Assembly (NCBI GenBank): GCA_016185245.1
Contig: JACPNZ010000013.1
Location: 1 to 64,000, forward strand
Source: Hyphomicrobiales bacterium
Lineage (GTDB): Bacteria > Pseudomonadota > Alphaproteobacteria > Rhizobiales > Aestuariivirgaceae
Reading direction: 5' to 3'
DNA length: 64,000 bases
In this document: in pieces, positions 1 through 11,216 of the stretch
Layout of the letters: each line of letters opens with the position of its first letter
Numbering within the stretch: position 1 is the stretch's first letter
The notes under the pieces: model-generated
What the model was told of the DNA's origin: nothing
Databases searched by the model: none
The model's input: only the letters and a program-made list of their open reading frames with translations
Made by a program: the position numbers and the translations under genes

Positions 1-7
1 CGCGCCA

Positions 8-132
8 CCTTCTTCCATGCTCCGCACCGGAGAAGGCACTGGACGACTGCCGCAGTCGCTTCTTCGAAGCTCTGGAAAGGTGGCAATGTTTGGCCTTCAA
101 ATGCCTTCGCCCGTGCGAAGCATGGAGGAAGG
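8..132. repeat. Imperfect 29-nt inverted repeat (8-36 vs 104-132) around ~67 bp of non-coding DNA
   Basis: ccttcttccatgctccgcaccggagaagg vs reverse complement of ccttcgcccgtgcgaagcatggaggaagg: 25/29 positions match by eye; right arm also contains hairpin CTTCGC-CCGT-GCGAAG (105-120). Confidence 0.55.
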
Positions 133-177
133 TCCCGAAGGAGGATGAGGGCTCTTACTTCGCTGCCACTTGTCCCG

Positions 178-2136
<1,959 letters not shown>

Positions 2137-2230
2137 TGCAAGGCACTCCATCGGAATGAAACGGTCTAGTCAGGTCACGAAAGGGCCGCAAGTGGCGGCG
2201 ATAGCACGACGGGAAATCCGTGGAGCTTTC

Positions 2231-3994
2231 ATGCCGAGACCGCCTGTCATCGCCGGCCTTGTTATCGTCGCCCTGCTGGCGGGGCTGGGGGTCTGGCTCT
2301 TCTTCTCGCCCGGCTGGGCCGTCGCTTTGCTGCGCGAGCGGGTGCAGCGGGACATGGGCCGCGACATCGAAGTGACGGGTGGGGCCCATGTCGAGTTCTT
2401 CCCCGAACTGGCGATCCGCATCGACGGGCTTCGCCTGCCGGGACCTGCGGGCATGGACGCGGACTTGATGACCGCCGTCTCCCTGCGCCTGCCGGCGAGT
2501 TTCGCCGGCCTGCTGGGCCATGATGTTGACCTGAACGGTGCCCGTCTCGAAGGCGCCAAGATCAACCTGCTCATCGACGAGATGGGCCGGGTCACCTGGT
2601 CAACGGCGGCGGGCAATAGTGTCGGAGCGATTCGCTTTCTGATCGACGATGGCACGCTCGGCGTTTCCGACCTGCGCAATGGGCAGAGCTTCACGCTCGC
2701 CCGCGTCAACGCGGCGGTGAACATCGGCGAGGGCGGCGACCTCCAGGCCGAGGGAAGTGCGGCGATCAACGGGTTGGTGGCGAGCCTGCAGGCCTATGTG
2801 AAGAATGTGGCCCGTGTCGCCGTCGCGGGCTCGCCGGCCGAGCTCAGCCTTGCGGTGCCGGCCCTGTCGCTGAGCTTTAACGGACGGCTGTCGACCGCCG
2901 GTGTCATCGGGCTGGCGGGAACGGTGACGGCTTTGGGCCCCGATCTGCGCGCTGCCCTGCAATGGGCCGGCGGCGCGCCGGGCGGTATTTTGGGGCTCAA
3001 GGGCTTCACGCTGTCGGGGGCGCTCGATGGGGCGGGCCGGATCTTCGCCGTGCATGGAGTGGAAGTTTCGGTCGATAACATCGCCGCCAAGGGCGAAATG
3101 ACCCTCGACTACCGCGCCGATGTGCCACGGCTTCTGGCCCAGGTGGCTGCGGGTGCGATCAATCTCGATCCCTATCTGCCGCAGCTCTCGGCAACGACGG
3201 GAGATTGGGGGAGAGCACCGCTCGGATTCGAAGCGCTCCGGGGCCTCGATGCGGCGGTAACCGCCGATACGCCGGATTTGGGCCTCAGGGGCCTGCACAC
3301 CGGACCGGCGCGAGTGACGGCGGTTGTGGCCCGGGGACGGCTCGAGGCCAAGATCGCTGCCGTCTCGGGGTCCCAGGCCGATGTGATGCTCGACGGATCG
3401 GGCCTGGTGCCGGGTTTTGCCGCGGCCTTCCGGAGCAACGATGCGCAAGGGATTCTGTCCCGGCTCGCCGGCATATCCTGGCTCGAGGGGGCGGGAAATC
3501 TCTCCGCCAGCCTGACCGCCAGCGGCGTGAGCCAGCAGGAGATGGTGGCGTCGCTGAAGGGCCAAGCCGAATTGGCGCTGGGCCAGGGTCGGATCAGGGG
3601 CTTCGACATTGTGAAAGCCCTGGCGGCGGTGAGCCGCGCCATCCAGCAGGGCTGGTCGGCGCCGGGCGAGACGCCGTTTGCCACGCTTGCCGCCTCGTTT
3701 GCCATCGCCGACGGCATCGCCACGGTGAAGAGCCTGAAGCTCGATCAGCCGGCCCTGTCGATGACCGCCGGCGGCGACATCGACCTGTTGCGCCGGGCCG
3801 TCGATCTCCGGGCCGATCCGCGCCTTGTGACCGGGGCCAATGGCGAGACCTCGGGCCTGCCGGTCGCCGTGGTGGTCAAGGGACCGTGGGCAGCACCCCG
3901 GCTTTATCCCGACATGGCCGACATCTTGAGCAAGCCCCAGGCCGCCTATGAGGCGCTGAAGGCGCAAGGCCTGCCGGCGGCGGGCGGCAATTGA
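2231..3994 (+). CDS. AsmA family protein
   Basis: N-terminal TM helix followed by VTGGAHVEFFPELAIRIDGLRLPGP and AsmA-like C-terminus (GDIDLLRRAVDLRADP); internal Met of ORF 2084..3994. Confidence 0.8.
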   Translation: MPRPPVIAGLVIVALLAGLGVWLFFSPGWAVALLRERVQRDMGRDIEVTGGAHVEFFPELAIRIDGLRLPGPAGMDADLMTAVSLRLPASFAGLLGHDVDLNGARLEGAKINLLIDEMGRVTWSTAAGNSVGAIRFLIDDGTLGVSDLRNGQSFTLARVNAAVNIGEGGDLQAEGSAAINGLVASLQAYVKNVARVAVAGSPAELSLAVPALSLSFNGRLSTAGVIGLAGTVTALGPDLRAALQWAGGAPGGILGLKGFTLSGALDGAGRIFAVHGVEVSVDNIAAKGEMTLDYRADVPRLLAQVAAGAINLDPYLPQLSATTGDWGRAPLGFEALRGLDAAVTADTPDLGLRGLHTGPARVTAVVARGRLEAKIAAVSGSQADVMLDGSGLVPGFAAAFRSNDAQGILSRLAGISWLEGAGNLSASLTASGVSQQEMVASLKGQAELALGQGRIRGFDIVKALAAVSRAIQQGWSAPGETPFATLAASFAIADGIATVKSLKLDQPALSMTAGGDIDLLRRAVDLRADPRLVTGANGETSGLPVAVVVKGPWAAPRLYPDMADILSKPQAAYEALKAQGLPAAGGN

Positions 3995-4025
3995 AACGGG
4001 TGCCCGGACTTGGCATGCTGACCCC

Positions 4026-4481
4026 ATGATCCGCATCCAGAGGGAAACCTTCGATACCGGTGCCGAGCTGGCGAAGCTCAAGGCGGGCAATCGCGACATC
4101 GGCGGCATGGTGTGCTTTGTCGGCTTGGTGCGGGAGTTTTCCGAGGGCCGCGATGTCTCGGCCATGACGCTTGAGCACTATCCCGGCATGACCGAGCAGG
4201 CTCTCGCCGAGATCGATGCGGAAGCCCAGCGGCGTTGGCCGCTCGCCGCAACCCTTATCGTCCATCGTTACGGCCGCCTCGAACCGGGCGATGATATCGT
4301 GCTGGTGATCGCCGCGTCGGCCCACCGGGAAGCGGCCTTCGAAGCCTGTCACTTTCTCATCGACTGGCTGAAGACCAAGGCGCCCTTCTGGAAGCTCGAG
4401 GAGAACCGGCACGGCGCCCATTGGGTCGAAGCCAGGGAGAGCGACGATGAGGCGGCAAGGCGCTGGGCGGCGAAGAAGTAG
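4026..4481 (+). CDS. moaE: Molybdopterin synthase catalytic subunit MoaE
   Basis: 151 aa; IGGMVCFVGLVREFSEGRDVSAMTLEHYPGM, HRYGRLEPGDDIVLVIAASAHREAAFEACHFLIDWLKTKAPFWKLE. Confidence 0.95.
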   Translation: MIRIQRETFDTGAELAKLKAGNRDIGGMVCFVGLVREFSEGRDVSAMTLEHYPGMTEQALAEIDAEAQRRWPLAATLIVHRYGRLEPGDDIVLVIAASAHREAAFEACHFLIDWLKTKAPFWKLEENRHGAHWVEARESDDEAARRWAAKK

Positions 4482-4635
4482 GGACCAGGCGAGAAGCCGA
4501 GGCGGGCGCGGAGTTCGGCAGATACGGCGAGCGCTGCAGCGAAACCATGGTCTTGCCGACAAGGGGCAAAGCGGAGCAATCTCGGCGTTTCTCACAGCGG
4601 GGCTCGACGAACTCCAATGAAAGCAAGACCCGACG

Positions 4636-5733
4636 ATGTGGCCTGATCACAGACTTTGCGATCTTTTCGGCATCGAGCATCCGATCATTCAAGCGCCGAT
4701 GTCGCTTTCTTCCACGCCAGAGCTGGCGATTGCAGTTTGCCAGTCTGGCGGCCTGGGTTCTCTCGGCTGCGGCGAAACCGAACTCGGAAAAGTTCGCGCC
4801 GAGGCGCTTCAGGTACGGGCCGGAACAAACCGGCCCTTCAACCTCAATTTCTTTGTCCATCCGGCCCCGCGAGCCGATCCGGCTGTGTTCAGCGCTAGCC
4901 GCGAACGGCTTGCGCCCTGGTATGACAAGTTTGGCCTCGGCAATCCTGCGGATGCAAAGACCGATGGGCGTGCCGGCTTTGATGCCGCAAAGCTGGCGCT
5001 GCTGCTCGATCTCCGCCCGCCCGTCGTCAGCTTTCATTTCGGTGTTCCCGATGATCAAGCCATCGCGAGCCTGAAGGCTGCGGGCGTTAAGCTCATCAGT
5101 TCGGCTTCGACAGTGGCGGAGGCGGTCGAGCTCGAAAGGCGCGGAATGGATGCCATCATCGCGCAGGGCTGGGAGGCCGGCGGCCATCGCGGCTCGCACC
5201 GGCCCACGGCACCCTGGGAGGGTGTGGGAACCATGGCTCTGGTGCCGCAGGTGGCGAATGCGGTCAAGGTTCCGGTCATTGCCGCTGGGGGTGTCGGCGA
5301 CGGGCGCGGCATCGCCGCGGCCTTTGCGCTTGGCGCCAGCGGGGTTCAAATGGGGACCGCGTTTCTGAGCTGCCCCGAGGCGGCAACCGATACAGTGCGG
5401 CGCAAGCTGCTGCGCATGGCGCGGGACACCGACACAATTGTGACCGACTCGATCTCTGGCCGCTCGGCGCGCTGCCGTCGCAGCCGCCACGCCGAGGCAA
5501 TGGAGACCACCAGGAAACCGCTACCGGATTTTCCGATGATGTATGATCTCACTTATCCCATCATCTCGGCGGGGTTTGATGAAGAAGCCAGTTTCCATAT
5601 CTACGGCCAGATAGCGGCGCTCAATCGCGAACTGCCGGCCACCGAGCTGATGGGCCGGCTGGTAGAGGAGGCTGTTGCGGTGTTCGCGACACTCTCCCGG
5701 GGTCGCCCGGACCCTATGCCACCGCCGGCGTGA
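4636..5733 (+). CDS. Nitronate monooxygenase (2-nitropropane dioxygenase family)
   Basis: GIEHPIIQAPM, AQGWEAGGHRG, PVIAAGGVGDGRGIAAAFALGASGVQMGTAFL. Confidence 0.9.
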   Translation: MWPDHRLCDLFGIEHPIIQAPMSLSSTPELAIAVCQSGGLGSLGCGETELGKVRAEALQVRAGTNRPFNLNFFVHPAPRADPAVFSASRERLAPWYDKFGLGNPADAKTDGRAGFDAAKLALLLDLRPPVVSFHFGVPDDQAIASLKAAGVKLISSASTVAEAVELERRGMDAIIAQGWEAGGHRGSHRPTAPWEGVGTMALVPQVANAVKVPVIAAGGVGDGRGIAAAFALGASGVQMGTAFLSCPEAATDTVRRKLLRMARDTDTIVTDSISGRSARCRRSRHAEAMETTRKPLPDFPMMYDLTYPIISAGFDEEASFHIYGQIAALNRELPATELMGRLVEEAVAVFATLSRGRPDPMPPPA

Positions 5734-6955
5734 GCCAGGGTGAGGCGAAACCGAGGCGGGCAAGGCCGGCGCGGACTTCGGCGGCCGCCATCACCAGCCG
5801 CCAGATCAGGCCTGAGCGATAGTTCTCGATCATGATGACGATCGGGCCCTGGTCGATGGCGAGCGTTGCTTCCGCCATCCAGCCCGCCGCGGGATGCATG
5901 GCATCGCGGAAGCCCCAGTCGCCCCACAGGTCCGGATAGTTCGCCAGAAGATGGCGCAGCACGGCAAGCGCAGCTTGGGGCGCATAGGGCATGGAGGAGA
6001 GTGCGGCGGTGGGGGCTATGACGCCCAGATCATTGTCGGGCCCATGGGCCGAATAGCCCGCGACACCGTCGCTCGCCGTCAGACCCCAGCAATCTTCGCC
6101 ATAGCCGGCGAAGCCTTTCGGATTGGCGATGCAATAGGTCCGGTTGATCATTGTGTGATGGGTGTTCTGCTGCCAGTAGTCGGCGTAGGCGTCGGCGAGC
6201 CCGCGCGGATCGAGACCGAGGAAGGAATAGTGGGCAAAGAACAAAGGCCCGCCCATCGGGGGGCCTAACGGCAGGTCGTAGCCGAAATAGGTGGCCCCGT
6301 TGCGGAACTGCCGACCCGCCGTCCAGCCCCGGTGATAGGCCTCGGGCGGCACCGGGCAAGTAGGCGAGCCCGCCGCCAGCACATAGGCGATCATACACTC
6401 GTTCCAGCCGGTCACCCGATGGTTCATGGCGAAGCCGTGGCGCGGGCTCCAGTGCCAGAACAGGCATTCCTCCGTCGGCTGACGATGAGTCGTCCAGTCG
6501 ATCTCGCGCCACAACCGGTCGGCGAGACTACGGAGCGCTTGCTCCTCCTCGGACGGCCCGGTGAAGTACTCCCGCAGCGCCAGGAGGCCCGCCGCGAGAA
6601 GTGCCGTTTCCACCAGATCGGCGCCATCGTCGAGGGGAGAGAACGGCACGATCCGGCCGCTGGCGCCGTCATGGAAATGGCCCCACATGCCATGGTGGCG
6701 CTCGCAACCGGCGAGGAATTTCAGCATAGCGTTGATCCGCTCGATGGCTGCACTTCTCGCCACGAAGCCGCGCTGGCAGGCGACGATCAGCACCATCAGC
6801 CCCATGCCGGTGCCGCCGATTGTCACCACATCGCGGGTCGAGCGGTCGCGGGCAAGCTTCGAGACGGGGTGCGCGTGGTCCCAGAAATAGCCGAAGCCGG
6901 CGCGCTGCACGGCATCGAGCAATGCCTCATCGGGTGAGGCCGGATCGGGCCGCAT
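5714..6955 (-). CDS. Glycoamylase-like domain protein (PF10091/GH144-type)
   Basis: AGFGYFWDHAHP, TGMGLMVLIVACQRGF, CWGLTASDG; no signal peptide visible. Confidence 0.75.
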   Translation of the reverse strand: MRPDPASPDEALLDAVQRAGFGYFWDHAHPVSKLARDRSTRDVVTIGGTGMGLMVLIVACQRGFVARSAAIERINAMLKFLAGCERHHGMWGHFHDGASGRIVPFSPLDDGADLVETALLAAGLLALREYFTGPSEEEQALRSLADRLWREIDWTTHRQPTEECLFWHWSPRHGFAMNHRVTGWNECMIAYVLAAGSPTCPVPPEAYHRGWTAGRQFRNGATYFGYDLPLGPPMGGPLFFAHYSFLGLDPRGLADAYADYWQQNTHHTMINRTYCIANPKGFAGYGEDCWGLTASDGVAGYSAHGPDNDLGVIAPTAALSSMPYAPQAALAVLRHLLANYPDLWGDWGFRDAMHPAAGWMAEATLAIDQGPIVIMIENYRSGLIWRLVMAAAEVRAGLARLGFASPWLTPAVA

Positions 6956-8751
6956 CAGGCGTGGGCCTGTGGCTTGGCCACGCCGCCTTCAAGGGTGAAG
7001 GGCGGCAGGCTCGCCACTCCGCCGAGTTCGATCACGCGGGCGTAGAAGTGGTCCATGTCGCCGCGATGGGAGGTCGAGACAATGGCTGTCGAGGGCAGAC
7101 GGTTGCGCAGGATTGCCAGCAGGTCGCGGCCCGACTTGTCATCCAATGCACTCAGGCAATCGTCGAGCATGGCCCAGCGCGGCCGGCGTAACAGGATGCG
7201 GGCGATGCTGAGGCGCTGCTGGTCGTCGAGCGACAGGTCCTTGTCCCAGTGATTGGCGACGTCGAGTTCGGCCACGAGATGGGCGAGCCCCACGTCGTGC
7301 AGCGCCGCCGCCACATCGCTCACGGCAAGCTTGTCGCCCGCCTCGGGATAGGCCAGCGCCCGGCGCAGGGTGCCCTCGGGCAGATAGGGCCGCTCGGGCA
7401 GGAACAAGGCATCGAAAGGCTGCGGCTGGCGGATGGTGCCGCGGCCCCATGGCCACAGGCCGGCAAGCGCCATGAACAAAGTGGTCTTGCCGCTGCCCTG
7501 GGCGCCGACGAACAGCACCCGGTCGCCCGGCACGATCTCGAGATGGCGGTCGGCGAGCAGGATGCAGGTGCTGAGGTCGCCCGGCAGGCAGACGGCAAGG
7601 CCGTCGAGCACGAGTGTGTCGCCGTCGCTGGCGGCAAGGGCGATGCGGCCGGCCTGGTCGTGGTGGAGCTCGACGCTCTCCAGGCTGTCGAGCAGCAGGG
7701 TGACGCGCTGCAGGCAGGCCTGCCACTCGGCGATGCTCGGATAATTGTCGATGAACCAGCGCAGCGCATTCTGCACCTGGTTGAAGCCGCCCACCACCAT
7801 GATGAGCCCGCCCAGCGTCATGTTGCCGGCGAAGAAACCAGGGGCGGCGACGACGATCGGCACGACCAGCCCGATCCAGCCATAGCCCGAGGTGACCCAG
7901 GTGAGGCGGGCCCGGGCATTGGCCAGCCGCTGCATGACGGCGATCAGCGTACCGAGAAAGCCGATGGTCACCTGGCGCTCGCCCGGCTCGCCACGCTCGA
8001 GCGATATCACCTCGGAATTCTCGCTTACCCGGACCAGGGCGGTGCGCAGTTCCCCTTCGCGGGCGAAACGCTCGGCATTGCCGGCGATCAGCGGCCGGCC
8101 GACCAGATAGGTGAGCAGCGATCCCACCGCCGAAAAGACCAGGGCGGACCACACCATGTAGCCGGGGATGGTGAAGGTCGAGCCATGCCAGGCGAAAACC
8201 ACCGAGGTCGACAGCGTCCACAGCACGCCGAGGAAGCTGACCAGCAGCAGGCTCGACTGGCCGAGGCCGACGCTCAAGCCGATCGACAGGTCGGTCAGCC
8301 GGCCGGCGTCCTCGGCGATGCGCTGGTCGGGATTGCGGCCGATGTCGCCGGCAAAGCCCAGAAGATAGGCGCGCCGCGGCTTGAGCCAGCTGTCGATCAC
8401 GTGGGTGGTGAGCCAGCGCCGGGCCCTGACCTTCATCGTCTCGGTCACCCAGGTCTGGGCCACGACCAGCACCAGAAGGCCGGCGACGATTGCGAAGAAC
8501 ACCCCGAGCTGGATCAGGAAATCGCCGAAATCGCGGCGTTCGAGGGCGTTGTAGAAGGCCCCCTGCCACTGGTTGAGGCGCACCTGGCCGAAAGTATTGG
8601 CGAGAATCACCGCCAGCACCCCGGCCATCATCAGGAACAGGATGCGGGCCTCGCGGGGCTCGGCCAGGCGCAAGCGGCGCAACAGCCAGCGGGCCTTGTA
8701 GACGACCGGCCGCGCCAGACAGCGATGACCCGGTACCGGCAGATGGCCCAT
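6955..8751 (-). CDS. ABC transporter permease/ATP-binding fusion, SbmA/BacA (BclA/YddA)-like
   Basis: LNQWQGAFYNALERRDF, NPDQRIAEDAGRL, Walker A GAQGSGKTT, LSLDDQQRLSIARILL, Walker B-like WAMLDDCLSALD; start set at MGHLPVPG. Confidence 0.85.
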   Translation of the reverse strand: MGHLPVPGHRCLARPVVYKARWLLRRLRLAEPREARILFLMMAGVLAVILANTFGQVRLNQWQGAFYNALERRDFGDFLIQLGVFFAIVAGLLVLVVAQTWVTETMKVRARRWLTTHVIDSWLKPRRAYLLGFAGDIGRNPDQRIAEDAGRLTDLSIGLSVGLGQSSLLLVSFLGVLWTLSTSVVFAWHGSTFTIPGYMVWSALVFSAVGSLLTYLVGRPLIAGNAERFAREGELRTALVRVSENSEVISLERGEPGERQVTIGFLGTLIAVMQRLANARARLTWVTSGYGWIGLVVPIVVAAPGFFAGNMTLGGLIMVVGGFNQVQNALRWFIDNYPSIAEWQACLQRVTLLLDSLESVELHHDQAGRIALAASDGDTLVLDGLAVCLPGDLSTCILLADRHLEIVPGDRVLFVGAQGSGKTTLFMALAGLWPWGRGTIRQPQPFDALFLPERPYLPEGTLRRALAYPEAGDKLAVSDVAAALHDVGLAHLVAELDVANHWDKDLSLDDQQRLSIARILLRRPRWAMLDDCLSALDDKSGRDLLAILRNRLPSTAIVSTSHRGDMDHFYARVIELGGVASLPPFTLEGGVAKPQAHA

Positions 8752-10182
8752 GCGGCGGCCCCCCTTTCGCATTCCGATATCCGCACCATCGTCATCGGGG
8801 TGGGGCTCGCCATGTTTCTCGCCGCCCTCGACCAGACGGCCATCGCCACGGCGCTGCCGACCATCGCCGCCGATCTCGGCGACTTCCAGAGCATTTCCTG
8901 GGTGGCCAGCATCTATCTGCTCACGGCCACCGCCGTCACTCCGCTTTACGGCAAGTTCAGCGACATTCACGGGCGGCGGGTGACGCTGCTCATAGGGATC
9001 GCCGTGTTCGTCGCCGGATCGGTCGCCTGCGCGCTCGCCCCCACCATGCTGGCGCTGATCGCGGCGCGCGCCGTGCAGGGCCTCGGCGGCGGCGGATTGA
9101 TTTCGCTGGCCCAGACCATCGTCGCCGACATCGTGGCGCCGAAGGAGCGCGGCCGCTACCAGATCTATTTCGCCAGCGTGTTTCTCTCCGCCAGCCTGGT
9201 CGGCCCGATGCTCGGCGGCTTTGCCACCGAACACTTGCACTGGTCGGTCATTTTCTGGATCAACGTGCCGCTCGGGGCAGTGGCCTATGCCATGACCAGA
9301 TCGGTGCTGCGCCGCCTGCCGCGGCACGACCGGCCGCACCGGCTCGATGTGCTGGGGGCGCTCTTGCTGGTGGCGGCAACCGTCGCCCTGATGCTGGCGC
9401 TGCACGACGGCGGGTCCAGCTACCGCTGGCTGTCTGCGCCCATCCTCGGGCTGTCGATCCTCATGTGGCTGGCGTTCGCCTGGCGCATCGCATACGCGGC
9501 GGAGCCGCTGATCCCGCTCGACATCCTGGCCGACCGGGTGGTGCTGATGGGAACCATCTCGGCCTCCTTCGGCATGGGCACCTATATCGGTCTGTCGATC
9601 TACATGCCGGTCTATTTCCAGGCGGTGCGCGGCCTGTCTCCGGCCTATTCGGGTCTGGCGCTCATCCCGCTGATGGTGGGAACCGTCATCGGCGCCACCA
9701 TCGCCGGCCAGACCATGGGCCGCATCACCCACTATAAGCGCCTGCCGGTTCTGGGCATGATGCTGGCCATGGCAGGTGCCGCGGTGCTCGCCGCGGCGGA
9801 TGGCCGGCTGACGCTCGCCCAATTCGAGATCGTCCTCAGCCTGATCAGTGTCGGCCTCGGCACGCTCTTGCCGACCACCATGGTCGCCATCCAGAACGCC
9901 GTGAAGCCACACCAGCTCGGCACCGCCACGGGTACGATGAATTTCCTGCGCCAGCTCGGCGCCTCGCTCCTGGTGGCGGTGTTCGGCGCCATTCTGCTGG
10001 GGGTCGGCGGCAGCACCTCGGCCGAACTGGCCAGCGGCCCCCAGGCAGCGCTCGCCTTCTTCTGGATATTCGTCGCGACCTTCATCGGCTTTGTCCTGGC
10101 CTTTATCTTCGTGGTGCTGATGAAGGAACAGCCGCTCCGTTCCGCCGCCCGGCGCGCCGCCGAGGCGGTGACCGTCGATTGA
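8743..10182 (+). CDS. MFS transporter, DHA2/MDR type
   Basis: GLAMFLAALDQTAIATALPTIAADLGDFQSISWVASIYLLTATAVTPLYGKFSDIHGRR; start at 8743 (MAHAAAPLSHSD) within ORF 7249..10182. Confidence 0.88.
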   Translation: MAHAAAPLSHSDIRTIVIGVGLAMFLAALDQTAIATALPTIAADLGDFQSISWVASIYLLTATAVTPLYGKFSDIHGRRVTLLIGIAVFVAGSVACALAPTMLALIAARAVQGLGGGGLISLAQTIVADIVAPKERGRYQIYFASVFLSASLVGPMLGGFATEHLHWSVIFWINVPLGAVAYAMTRSVLRRLPRHDRPHRLDVLGALLLVAATVALMLALHDGGSSYRWLSAPILGLSILMWLAFAWRIAYAAEPLIPLDILADRVVLMGTISASFGMGTYIGLSIYMPVYFQAVRGLSPAYSGLALIPLMVGTVIGATIAGQTMGRITHYKRLPVLGMMLAMAGAAVLAAADGRLTLAQFEIVLSLISVGLGTLLPTTMVAIQNAVKPHQLGTATGTMNFLRQLGASLLVAVFGAILLGVGGSTSAELASGPQAALAFFWIFVATFIGFVLAFIFVVLMKEQPLRSAARRAAEAVTVD

Positions 10183-10202
10183 CCCCAAGAGGAGGACCCA
10201 TC

Positions 10203-10490
10203 ATGAGGCCTGCGAATTTCGTCTGGTACGATGTCATGACCCCCGACATGAAAGGGGCGGAAGCCTTCTACACAAATGTCATCGGCTTCAGCGCCAAGGA
10301 CTCCGGCATGCCCGGCCCGATGTGGACCCGCTATTGGGATGTCGATGCGGGCGATGCGGCGGTCGCCCGGGCCAAGTCCAGTGGAGCCACGCTGCTCAAC
10401 GGGCCCATGCAGGTGCCGGGCGGCATCGGGATCGCCAATCTCGCCGATCCGCAAGGCGCCATGTTCAACGTCCTGAGCCTGGTGCGCTGA
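10203..10490 (+). CDS. VOC/glyoxalase-like protein, apparently missing an internal segment
   Basis: 95 aa: NFVWYDVMTPDMKGAEAFYTNVIGF ... DAAVARAKSSGATLLNGPMQVPGGIGIANLADPQGAMFNVL. Confidence 0.7.
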   Translation: MRPANFVWYDVMTPDMKGAEAFYTNVIGFSAKDSGMPGPMWTRYWDVDAGDAAVARAKSSGATLLNGPMQVPGGIGIANLADPQGAMFNVLSLVR

Positions 10491-11188
10491 TGGCCGCCGA
10501 ATACAAGATGGCGCTGATCGTCGGCAGCGGCGGCGGGCTCAGCGCGGCCCTGGCCCGGAGGCTCGCGCGCGACGGGGTGAAAGTCGCACTCGCCGCCCGC
10601 AATACCGAAAAGCTCGCCGAGCTCTGCCGCGAAACGGGTGCCCGCGCTTTCGCCTGCGATGCCGGCGAAGAGGCGGCGGTCAAGCGCCTGTTCGCCGAAG
10701 TAACGCGCGAGGTGGGCTCGCCCGATCTCGTCATCTACAACGCCTCCTACCGGACCCGCGGCGCGCTCCTGTCGCTCGTCCCCAATGATGTGGCGTTGGC
10801 GCTGAAGACCGGCGCCTTCGGCGGCTTTCTGGTGGCCCAGGAAGCGGCCCGTGCCATGCTGCCCAAGGGCCATGGCGCGATCGCCTTCACCGGCGCCTCG
10901 GCGAGTATCAAGGGCTATGCCGAATCGACCCCTTTCGCCATGGCCAAGTTCGCCCTGCGCGGGCTTGCCCAGAGTCTGGCCCGCGAGCTGGCACCGCAGG
11001 GCATTCACGTGGCGCATTTTGTGATCGACGGCCAGATCCGCAATCCGGGCCGCATTGAGCCGCCCGAAAGGCCGGACTCGATGCTCGATCCGGCGGCCAT
11101 CGCCGATAGCTACGCCTACGTGCTGCGCCAGCCGAAGAGCGCCTGGACCTGGGAGGTGGAACTCAGGCCCTGGGTGGAGAAGTTCTGA
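10490..11188 (+). CDS. SDR family NAD(P)-dependent oxidoreductase
   Basis: ALIVGSGGGLSAALARRLARDGVKVALAARN; start overlaps preceding stop (TGATG). Confidence 0.85.
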   Translation: MAAEYKMALIVGSGGGLSAALARRLARDGVKVALAARNTEKLAELCRETGARAFACDAGEEAAVKRLFAEVTREVGSPDLVIYNASYRTRGALLSLVPNDVALALKTGAFGGFLVAQEAARAMLPKGHGAIAFTGASASIKGYAESTPFAMAKFALRGLAQSLARELAPQGIHVAHFVIDGQIRNPGRIEPPERPDSMLDPAAIADSYAYVLRQPKSAWTWEVELRPWVEKF

Positions 11189-11216
11189 TAGAGTGCACAA
11201 GACGGAGACGTGACCC

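Noticed and set aside
5714-5733. 20-bp convergent overlap of nitronate monooxygenase and glycoamylase 3' ends
   Set aside because: Short tail-to-tail overlaps are common in dense genomes (same size at 25367-25386); no special function implied
7249-8742. N-terminal ~500 aa of ORF 7249..10182 (+)
   Set aside because: Antisense to the ABC transporter, low-complexity H/G/D/A-rich composition typical of high-GC shadow ORFs; real MFS start placed at 8743
8752-10188. N-terminal ~480 aa of ORF 6955..10188 (-)
   Set aside because: Antisense shadow of the MFS gene; real ABC start placed at 8751
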